Origin: Akkermansiaceae bacterium
Lineage (GTDB): Bacteria; Verrucomicrobiota; Verrucomicrobiia; Verrucomicrobiales; Akkermansiaceae
Direction of reading: 5' to 3'
Length of the DNA: 5,470 bases
Assembly: GCA_018676385.1 (NCBI GenBank)
Contig: JABHEX010000161.1
Span: 1-5,470 of the forward strand
This document shows positions 1-5,470 of the stretch, one piece after another (the first letter of the stretch is position 1; each line of letters begins with the position of its first letter). The notes under the pieces are model-generated. The model was not told where the DNA came from. It was given only the letters and a program-made list of their open reading frames with translations, and searched no databases. The position numbers were made by a program, and so were the translations under genes.

Positions 1-138
1 CTATCAATCACCGCATTTGAGCATTTCAAGCCTGCCATTCAAGGGTCGATTCGTATTGAAGACCTGATCTATTTTCTCTCTGTTATCATCGCATGCTTAG
101 TTTGTACCAGCGCTATCCTCAATTCAAAACGCTCATAA
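1..138 (+). CDS. ABC-2 type transporter permease, GldF-like (partial, C-terminal end only)
   Basis: An open frame from the left edge (frame 1) ends at a TAA at 136-138 and gives 45 residues; the 5' part lies outside the window. The visible end has the look of the GldF/ABC-2 permease C-terminus: a stretch resembling 'F..F..G.I...D..YFLS' (here HFKPAIQGSIRIEDLIYFLS), then a hydrophobic last membrane helix (about IIACLVCTSAIL) and a short basic tail (NSKRS). In this family the protein has about six membrane helices and forms the channel part of an ABC exporter in the inner membrane, driven by a separate ATPase. That ATPase is not in the window and would be expected upstream. The GldG-like gene that follows 39 bases later, in the same direction, strongly supports the call, because GldF and GldG homologues are normally neighbours. 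Substrate unknown. Confidence 0.8.
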   Translation, partial: LSITAFEHFKPAIQGSIRIEDLIYFLSVIIACLVCTSAILNSKRS

Positions 139-147
139 ACTTTAATC

Positions 148-153
148 AAGGAA
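148..153 (+). promoter_or_regulatory. Weak, badly spaced Shine-Dalgarno-like AAGGAA before the GldG-like gene
   Basis: AAGGAA is the only purine-rich ribosome-binding candidate in the 39-base leader. It ends 24 bases before the ATG at 178, much farther than the usual 5-10 bases. The bases directly before the ATG are an A-run (171-177). No other ATG, GTG or TTG lies in frame between the permease stop (136-138) and 178, so the start is fixed by elimination, not by the ribosome-binding site. The site may be non-functional. Confidence 0.25.
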
Positions 154-177
154 TCCTACAATCATTTATTAAAAAAA

Positions 178-2064
178 ATGGCCAAAATTAAAATCACTCA
201 CCCGAGGCGGCGAGCTATTCTCGGCATTACGGCCGTCGTTCTGATCGTTGTATTTACCAATTGGCTGATGCGATCAACGTCTGCAGGTAGCTATGCGATC
301 GATCTCACTGAAGACAAGCGCTACACCTTGACTGAGGGCACTGAAGCTATTCTTAAAGAGCTCAGCAGCCCAGTAATTATTCGTTATTACGCCACACGCG
401 ACAGTAAAACAATGCCACAGCAAGTACGTAATTATATGCGTGTTGTTGATGACATGTTAGAAAGATACGAGAAAATATCAGATGGTATGATCAGGATTGA
501 ACACCTTGACCCAAAACCTGATACCGATGCCGAGGATTCAGCAAGCCTAGATGGAATCAATGGCCAGCGCATCAATGATGAAAATCTCTTTTTCGGGTTA
601 TCTTTATCCTGTCTTAATCAGCAGAGCTCTATACCTACATTAGACCCTGCCGGCGAAACCATGCTGGAGTATGATCTCTCAAGCGCCATTGCGAACGTTA
701 GCACCTTCGACAAACCCAAGCTCGGCCTGATGACAACACTGCCGATGATGGGGGCTCCCGCTCAACAACCCGGCCAACGACCGGCACCACCATGGATTAT
801 CTATCGATTGCTAGATCAGCTTTATGATCTGCAATATGTAGGCGCATCACCAGACAAGCTAGACCCCGCAAAAATGCCTGTTCTGCTGATGATCCACCCT
901 GCAGGTTTAAGCACACAAACGGAGTTTGTTATTGATCAGTATGTGATGAACGGAGGTATCGTCATTGCTTGCCTAGATCCGTTTGCACTCACAGCACCCG
1001 GCGGAAATCCAATGATGCGGGGTATGGGAGGCGTCTCAAAATCCTCAACTCTGCCCAAGCTACTGGGTGCTTGGGGTGTTGGATTCGACTCCACATCCGT
1101 AGTGGCCGATGGCAAATACGCTACTGACGTAGGTGGCAATCAGCGACTCAACAGTCACCTGACACTTAACAAAGACGCTCTCACCTCAGAAGACGAAATT
1201 ATCACCAAGGGGTTTGAGCACCTCTACTTTGCATTACCCGGTGCATTCACAATCAAGAGCGGAGGCGGCGTTTCGAAAGAGACGCTCATACGCACATCCA
1301 AGCAAGTCGTAATGACACCAGGCACATCAGCATTGAGGCCAGACCCTGGCTTATTTGCCCGCAAAAATTCCACAGGAAAGCACTACGCTCTCGTAATGCG
1401 CCTCAAAGGTAAGTTTAATTCAGCGTTTCCTGAGGGTGACCCATCCAAGGAAAAAGAGACAACGGATCAATCCAAGTTAAGTGATGATAACAATCAATTC
1501 AAACCTCTCAAACAAGGCATCAAAGACAGTGTAGTTTACCTCATTGCCGACGCCGATTTTTTGTACGACAACGCCTGTTTCCGACAACTGGGACAGGGAT
1601 ATGCACCCATCAATAACAATTCTGCATTACTCCAAAACATCATCGACCAATCCATTGGTTCACGACACCTCATAGGGTCTCGCAGCCGTGCCGCAACCAG
1701 CCGCCCCTTTACTGTCATCCAAGAAATGGAGACAAATCACCAAATAGACATTCGCGAAGAGGTCAAAACGGCAGAGGAAAAAATACAAACTATCGTCAGT
1801 GAACTACAAAATCTCCAAACGCAAAAGAATCAGGGCAATGCTCTTGTTTTATCTCGTGAGCAAGAACAGAAGATAAGCGAACTGCAATCACAACTTGTCA
1901 ATCTCCGGCGCGATATGCGTGATAAACAAAAAGGCCTTCAATCAAGAAAAGACCAGCTCTACTCAAAAATCACATGGCTGACTGTAGCTGTCATCCCTCT
2001 CGTCATCGCCCTGACTGGCTTTACTGTATGGATTTACCGCCGTCGCGCCACTCGTGCAGTCTAA
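178..2064 (+). CDS. GldG-like ABC transporter auxiliary protein (ABC_transp_aux family)
   Basis: A 628-residue membrane-anchored protein that probably works with the GldF-like permease encoded just upstream. An N-terminal membrane helix spans about residues 13-31 after a basic start (RRR at 10-12). Next comes the family hallmark DLTEDKRYTL (42-51), at the start of the large soluble, presumably periplasmic domain. Inside it are a Rossmann-like strand near 234-243 (VLLMIHPAG), a second near 263-270 (ACLDPF), and a late conserved strand with ADADFLYDN (about 457-465). A Pro/Gly/Met-rich loop at 189-205 and a Gly/Met loop near 274-285 look like surface linkers. Residues 526-595 are rich in E, Q, K and L and predict a coiled coil. 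A second membrane helix (about 597-617) and a basic tail (YRRRATR) end the protein. Two anchors, a periplasmic body and a coiled coil are the usual GldG plan, and the length is normal. Substrate and partners are inferred; a role in gliding is not implied. Confidence 0.88.
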   Translation: MAKIKITHPRRRAILGITAVVLIVVFTNWLMRSTSAGSYAIDLTEDKRYTLTEGTEAILKELSSPVIIRYYATRDSKTMPQQVRNYMRVVDDMLERYEKISDGMIRIEHLDPKPDTDAEDSASLDGINGQRINDENLFFGLSLSCLNQQSSIPTLDPAGETMLEYDLSSAIANVSTFDKPKLGLMTTLPMMGAPAQQPGQRPAPPWIIYRLLDQLYDLQYVGASPDKLDPAKMPVLLMIHPAGLSTQTEFVIDQYVMNGGIVIACLDPFALTAPGGNPMMRGMGGVSKSSTLPKLLGAWGVGFDSTSVVADGKYATDVGGNQRLNSHLTLNKDALTSEDEIITKGFEHLYFALPGAFTIKSGGGVSKETLIRTSKQVVMTPGTSALRPDPGLFARKNSTGKHYALVMRLKGKFNSAFPEGDPSKEKETTDQSKLSDDNNQFKPLKQGIKDSVVYLIADADFLYDNACFRQLGQGYAPINNNSALLQNIIDQSIGSRHLIGSRSRAATSRPFTVIQEMETNHQIDIREEVKTAEEKIQTIVSELQNLQTQKNQGNALVLSREQEQKISELQSQLVNLRRDMRDKQKGLQSRKDQLYSKITWLTVAVIPLVIALTGFTVWIYRRRATRAV

Positions 2065-2103
2065 TTATACAAAACTCACAAATCACCATTCTTCCAAGTT
2101 CTT

Positions 2104-3270
2104 ATGAAATCTCGCACCGTCATCGCTCTATGGATAGCAGCCCTCACACTAGGTGTTATCGCCTGCATCGTTCAATTCGGAGGCAACGAGGATATTGTAG
2201 CCAAGACAAATCTGGTTCCCGGAGACAAAATTCTCCCCAAATTCCCAATCCGTGAAATCACCAAAGTCACCATAAAAAAAGAAGACCAGTCAACCGTGCT
2301 CGTACGTATTGACAAGGATACATGGGGCGTCGCTGAGCGCGCGAACTACCCAGTTGATTATCGCAAATTACGCAATTTACTGGGTGCGCTTTCAGAGCTT
2401 GAAGTCGCGCAGGGTTATCCAGCTGGCCCCGAACACATGGGTAACTTCGGGCTCGCCACATCTGGTGATCAAGATTCCGAACAAGGGATTCAGGTGTTGG
2501 CTGAAAAATCTGATGATTCAAACATAGCCCACATTATACTGGGGAAATTTTCCGGCACCAATCAATCAGCGGGTCGCTTTGTGCGAACCACATCTGATGA
2601 TTCCGGTGTGTATGCCGTAAGCGAAACCTTCCCTGGTATTACCGCTGACCCTCAAACATGGTTAGGCAGAAACTTTTTGAAAATAGAAAAAATTAAAACC
2701 ATCGCAGTTTCTGCACCAAGTGACCCTAACTTCAAATCTTGGAAACTTATCCGCCACCCGAATACAGACGGCACGGTCAACGAGAATGGCCAACTTAAAC
2801 TTGAGGGCATGGAGGAGGAGGAGATCATGCAAATCACTTCGACTAACCCACTACGCAACCTCCTCAGCGCTGCTAGTTTTATAGATGTCGTCACCGAAAA
2901 CCAAGCTAACGATACAGCAAACCCAGACATCAAACTCAAGCGCCAAGCTGTGATCACCACTTTCGATAATCTAACTTACACACTGACATTCTGGCCGCAG
3001 ATGAGTAAGCCAATGAGCACCAAAAATGACCCTAGGTTACCAGCGCTGCAGCCGAACTACCTATTAAGTGTTGTTGTAAGTTCTGATGATCAAACCAAAC
3101 TCAACATGTACAAAGTGCACGTAGGCAGGATCTATCAGATAAGCCAGAACACAGTGTCACCATTACAGAAAAAACGATCTGATTTTGTTAAATCAAAGAC
3201 CAAACCCACAGCCGTAACACCACCAGTACGAGTACCTAGCCGTGATGCGCTCACTCCTGCCAGACCTTAG
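2104..3270 (+). CDS. DUF4340 domain-containing envelope protein
   Basis: A 388-residue protein with an N-terminal hydrophobic segment (about residues 5-21) after K2 and R4, followed by a soluble domain probably facing the periplasm. The DUF4340 signature is visible: basic/hydrophobic strands (ITKVTIKKED), then DKDTWGV (70-76) and YPVDYRKLRNLLGALSEL (82-99), matching the family pattern 'W.V....YP.D...v..LL..L..L'. Another family-like stretch, TWLGRNFLKI, lies near 184-193. The C-terminal tail of about 35 residues is basic and proline-rich and probably disordered. DUF4340 has no established biochemical activity; the family is repeatedly found directly after GldF/GldG-type genes, which suggests an accessory part of that exporter. 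The start is the first ATG after the upstream stop in this frame (no alternative start in the 39-base gap) and has no Shine-Dalgarno. The first hydrophobic segment ends in VIAC (18-21), which could be a lipobox, so the protein may be a lipoprotein instead of helix-anchored. Confidence 0.82.
   Translation: MKSRTVIALWIAALTLGVIACIVQFGGNEDIVAKTNLVPGDKILPKFPIREITKVTIKKEDQSTVLVRIDKDTWGVAERANYPVDYRKLRNLLGALSELEVAQGYPAGPEHMGNFGLATSGDQDSEQGIQVLAEKSDDSNIAHIILGKFSGTNQSAGRFVRTTSDDSGVYAVSETFPGITADPQTWLGRNFLKIEKIKTIAVSAPSDPNFKSWKLIRHPNTDGTVNENGQLKLEGMEEEEIMQITSTNPLRNLLSAASFIDVVTENQANDTANPDIKLKRQAVITTFDNLTYTLTFWPQMSKPMSTKNDPRLPALQPNYLLSVVVSSDDQTKLNMYKVHVGRIYQISQNTVSPLQKKRSDFVKSKTKPTAVTPPVRVPSRDALTPARP
2811..2829 (+). 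promoter_or_regulatory. Internal Shine-Dalgarno-like GGAGGAGGAGGAG with an in-frame ATG inside the DUF4340 gene
   Basis: A purine run GGAGGAGGAGGAG (2811-2823), coding for part of a Met-Glu-rich turn, is followed after three bases by an ATG at 2827-2829 in the frame of the DUF4340 gene (Met242). It is a far better ribosome-binding match than any seen at the starts of the genes in this window. If used, it would give a 147-residue C-terminal fragment. It may simply be a run of GAG glutamate codons. Confidence 0.2.
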
Positions 3271-3298
3271 CGGTTCCAGCTATTGGACAACGGACATT
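3271..3298. other. 28-base tail-to-tail junction without a clear terminator
   Basis: This gap separates the TAG of the DUF4340 gene (3268-3270) from the stop of the E2 gene on the other strand (3299-3301). The best inverted repeat is only four base pairs (TCCA 3275-3278 with TGGA 3284-3287), with no T-run suited to an intrinsic terminator in either direction. Transcripts from the two sides therefore probably run into the opposite gene, or end by Rho or at a structure inside the coding regions. Confidence 0.5.
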
Positions 3299-4537
3299 TT
3301 ACAACGCCTCTGGCTTCTGTAGCAGCTCAGAAATCCGGTTAAGCAGCATTCCAGCACCGCCACCATCAACCACACGGTGATCAAAGGTCAAATCAATCTC
3401 AGCCTCGGTTACTGGAATGAATGTGCCGGTCTCATCGCTCCACACAGGACGTTTTACACCTGCACTCAAACCGAGTATCAATGTCTCGTTGGGTAATGGA
3501 ATTGGGGTGCCCCACGTGAGCCCAAATGTGCCAAAGTTAGTTACTGTGGCGATACCGTGTTTGGTGGCATCCTCTGGAAGTTTGCGAGCGCGCGCTTGTT
3601 CGACGAGGTGGTTGTATTCCTCTACAAGTTCCTTAACTGTTTTTGAATCCGCATTACGAATAACCGGAACAAGCACTCCATCATCTACCTGCACTGCCAC
3701 CCCAATATCAAATGCTCTAGGGTGCACCACACTCTCACCAATTAAATAACCAGCAGTTGTAGGATTTTCTGCAAGTGCCAGCGCCAAGGCACGGAGTAAA
3801 TAGAGTGCCGGGCCGGGCTTTGGGTCCTGACTACGGCGATGGTCGAGAATTTTATCCATCACTAGCGGCCGGGCTACGGTCGCCAGCGGTCTTGTCCAGC
3901 TGCGACGCATGGCGTCTGCCACCGCAAGCCTCATAGGCGATGCTTTAGTATGCGGCCAAGCACTAATATGCTCGAGAAATTGCTCCAGATCCTCCACTGT
4001 GACTCTGCCTCCTGCACCGCTACCTGATATTGCCGAGACATCTGCCGCACGCAGCCCGAGCTCAGTCATGCGAGCTCTCATTCGCGGTGAAATGTAATGC
4101 GCACCACCTTTGCCTGTTGGAACTGGCAAGCCTTTGACATTTGGCTCAACAGTCACAGGCTCATGATAGCCACCATCTTGAGTCTTAAAATGAAGGTTCT
4201 CGTCATCATCTTCCTCCTGACCCGTCACCGCTTTGACATTCTCGTCGCTCGAGAGCTCATCGATTATCTGCTCGCCAGTTCTATCCACCTCCTCTTGCGT
4301 GACTTCCAGCACACCAAGAACACTGCCCACAGCATAGCTTACACCTTCTTTGGCAATCACTTCGGTTACCAGACCTGCACAGAGTGTAGTCACTCCCATT
4401 GTAGCCTTGTTCGTCTCCACCTCAATGACCTCCTGATCAGGGGACACCGTATCGCCTATAGCTACTTGAAGACGAATAATAGTGGCCTCAGCGATCGATT
4501 CACCGAGTTGCGGCATCAAAATGGGAACTTTTGGCAT
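3299..4537 (-). CDS. Dihydrolipoamide acyltransferase, E2 subunit of a 2-oxo acid dehydrogenase complex
   Basis: A complete 412-residue E2 core enzyme, which passes the acyl group from E1 via a lipoyl arm to CoA in the cytoplasm. One biotinyl/lipoyl domain covers about 1-80 (MPQLGESIAEA at 8-18) with the lipoylated lysine expected at K44 in ETNKAT. An acidic linker (about 81-146, with EEDDDE at 108-113) leads to a peripheral-subunit-binding domain at about 147-189 (YISPRMRARMTELGL, then GSGAGGRVTVEDLEQFL). The catalytic domain fills about 198-412, with LVPVIRNAD, VTNFGTFG and the active-site motif DHRVVDGG (H387, D391). All key residues are present and the length is normal for a single-lipoyl E2. 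The ATG at 4537 is the first start after an in-frame TAA four codons upstream; no Shine-Dalgarno is visible. It lies 34 bases after the E1 gene, presumably co-transcribed. Whether it serves pyruvate (pdhC-like) or branched-chain 2-oxo acids (bkdB-like) cannot be settled here. Confidence 0.92.
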   Translation of the reverse strand: MPKVPILMPQLGESIAEATIIRLQVAIGDTVSPDQEVIEVETNKATMGVTTLCAGLVTEVIAKEGVSYAVGSVLGVLEVTQEEVDRTGEQIIDELSSDENVKAVTGQEEDDDENLHFKTQDGGYHEPVTVEPNVKGLPVPTGKGGAHYISPRMRARMTELGLRAADVSAISGSGAGGRVTVEDLEQFLEHISAWPHTKASPMRLAVADAMRRSWTRPLATVARPLVMDKILDHRRSQDPKPGPALYLLRALALALAENPTTAGYLIGESVVHPRAFDIGVAVQVDDGVLVPVIRNADSKTVKELVEEYNHLVEQARARKLPEDATKHGIATVTNFGTFGLTWGTPIPLPNETLILGLSAGVKRPVWSDETGTFIPVTEAEIDLTFDHRVVDGGGAGMLLNRISELLQKPEAL

Positions 4538-4571
4538 GACTTTATTTTAATTTGAACATTTTCAATAAACC

Positions 4572-5470
4572 TTAGTAATTCAATAACTTATGCAGTGCGT
4601 GAGCAATGGATTCTGGAGTTGGCCGATGCGCCGCCCAAAGTTTCGGGTGATATGGAATTGGAGTGTCACGAGCATTTAGCCTTGCAGGCGGAGCATCCAG
4701 CAGGTGAAAGCCATCGGCACTGACCCGCGAGACAACTTCAGCTGTTACACCACCCCACGGAAACGCCTCACCAACCGCGAGCAGACGGCCCGTTCGTGCA
4801 ATAGATGCAATAATCGTATCGGTGTCGAGAGGCTTCACAGAGCGTAAATCCACCACCTCAATTTCCCATCCTCCCTGCATATGAAGCATCTCTGCCGCAC
4901 GGACCGCTTCGTGAACCATAGCACTGTAGGTGACCACCGTCGCGTGTTTACCAGCACGAGCAACCCGAGCTTTACCAATCGGCAGCCGATCGCCCTCATA
5001 GCCTGAAGATTTCAGCCAACGGTAGAGAAACTTGTGCTCACAATAGATTACTGGATCATCTAGCTTGATAGAATCGATTAGCATAGAGTAGGCATCCGCC
5101 ACCGTGGCGGGCGTCACTACAATCAATCCAGGGTAATGGGCATAGAGCGACTCCATGCTCTGACTGTGGAAAGGTCCTGAGCCAGGCGTGCCGCCTGATG
5201 GAAGCCTAACAGTAAGCGGCACTGGAACCCCGGTGCGATAATAGTGTGTAGCCGCTTGGTTTACGAGTTGATTGAAGGCAACCGAAGAAAAATCTGCAAA
5301 CTGCATTTCTAAGACAGGACGCGCGCCATCGAGCGCAGCACCGATTGCCAATCCAGCCATCGCATCCTCACTGATAGGAGCATCAAGAACACGTTCCGGA
5401 TAGAGATTCTGCAGGCCTTTTGTTGCCTTAAACGCTCCGCCAAACTTGCCAATATCTTGACCATAGAGGA
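4572..5470 (-). CDS. 2-oxo acid dehydrogenase E1, beta subunit or beta half (partial, N-terminus beyond window)
   Basis: The frame is open from the right edge to a TAA at 4572-4574, giving 298 visible residues. The ATG at 5358-5360 is internal, because family-conserved sequence continues upstream of it: GQDIGKFGGAFKATKGLQ, then RVLDAPISED. This region decarboxylates a 2-oxo acid with thiamine diphosphate, together with the alpha part, and loads the acyl group onto the E2 lipoyl arm. Visible landmarks are the APISED glutamate (codon 5367-5369) that typically contacts the cofactor pyrimidine, MQFADF and NQAATHYYRTG, the GPFHSQSMES histidine motif (His codon 5166-5168), and EHKFLYR. A transketolase-C domain follows, with VVTYSAMVHEA, EVVDLRSVKPLD and GEAFPWGG. 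A stand-alone E1 beta is about 325 residues, so 25-30 would be missing. Alternatively this is the end of a fused alpha/beta E1 of about 650-700 residues; the GPFHSQS style resembles those. Substrate is pyruvate or branched-chain 2-oxo acids, unresolved. Confidence 0.9.
   Translation of the reverse strand, partial: LYGQDIGKFGGAFKATKGLQNLYPERVLDAPISEDAMAGLAIGAALDGARPVLEMQFADFSSVAFNQLVNQAATHYYRTGVPVPLTVRLPSGGTPGSGPFHSQSMESLYAHYPGLIVVTPATVADAYSMLIDSIKLDDPVIYCEHKFLYRWLKSSGYEGDRLPIGKARVARAGKHATVVTYSAMVHEAVRAAEMLHMQGGWEIEVVDLRSVKPLDTDTIIASIARTGRLLAVGEAFPWGGVTAEVVSRVSADGFHLLDAPPARLNARDTPIPYHPKLWAAHRPTPESIAHALHKLLNY

Noticed and set aside
1974..2255. A 93-residue plus-strand frame bridging the GldG-like and DUF4340 genes
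   Set aside because: Its translation is rich in Ser, His, Arg and Cys with no domain, and both overlapped genes are well supported in the other frame.
2274..2312. A seven-A run (2274-2280) placed as A_AAA_AAA in the DUF4340 frame, a possible -1 frameshift site
   Set aside because: The -1 frame hits a TGA at 2310-2312 after ten codons, no meaningful alternative product results, and I see no obvious stimulating hairpin.
2652..2960. A 102-residue minus-strand frame inside the DUF4340 gene
   Set aside because: Antisense shadow of a supported gene; its hydrophobic look comes from the complement of the host codons.
3275..3287. Inverted repeat TCCA-GCTAT-TGGA as a terminator between the convergent genes
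   Set aside because: The stem is only four base pairs and no T-run follows on either strand.
3417..3749. A 110-residue plus-strand frame opposite the E2 catalytic domain
   Set aside because: Low-complexity Ser/Thr-rich translation, no ribosome-binding site, and fully overlapped by a certain gene.
4097..4555. A 152-residue open frame on the plus strand, antisense to the 5' half of the E2 gene
   Set aside because: It lies wholly opposite the well-conserved lipoyl domain and linker of E2. Its protein is Cys/His/Leu-rich with no recognisable domain, as expected of a shadow frame.
5358..5360. The ATG at 5358-5360 as the true start of the E1 gene
   Set aside because: Conserved E1 beta sequence, including the cofactor-contacting glutamate, continues in frame upstream to the window edge.

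Overview
The window reads as an ordinary chromosomal stretch from a Gram-negative bacterium of moderate base composition (G+C judged by eye to be about half). It holds two convergent gene groups. A plus-strand group of envelope transporter genes fills positions 1-3270. A minus-strand pair encoding 2-oxo acid dehydrogenase subunits fills 3299-5470. The combination of a GldF-like permease, a GldG-like protein and a DUF4340 protein, plus gene starts with little or no Shine-Dalgarno signal, fits the Verrucomicrobiota/PVC or Bacteroidota-like world. My best guess is a verrucomicrobial (Opitutae-like) genome, but this is inference, not something the sequence proves. I see no RNA genes, mobile elements, CRISPR arrays or repeats of note.

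Plus strand: the last 45 codons of an ABC-2 type (GldF-like) permease end at 138. A complete GldG-like auxiliary subunit follows (178-2064), then a DUF4340 protein (2104-3270). The gaps between these genes are both 39 bases and all three lie in the same reading frame, so they look like one transcription unit. The likely picture is an ABC exporter: an inner-membrane permease, with an ATPase probably encoded upstream outside the window, plus two membrane-anchored proteins with large periplasmic domains. The transported substrate is unknown. The Gld names come from gliding motility, but these proteins are widespread in non-gliding bacteria.

Minus strand, read from the right edge: the C-terminal 298 codons of a thiamine-diphosphate-dependent 2-oxo acid dehydrogenase E1 beta region (possibly the beta half of a fused alpha/beta E1) run into the window. 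After a 34-base gap comes a complete E2 acyltransferase with one lipoyl domain, a peripheral-subunit-binding domain and a catalytic domain. The two would act in the same multienzyme complex, converting a 2-oxo acid (pyruvate or a branched-chain acid) to acyl-CoA. No E3 (lipoamide dehydrogenase) gene follows E2. The two groups meet tail to tail with 28 bases between stop codons and no convincing terminator.

I found no clearly novel system. The points most worth a second look are a possible lipobox in the DUF4340 protein, a strong internal Shine-Dalgarno-ATG pair in the same gene, and whether E1 is an alpha/beta fusion.
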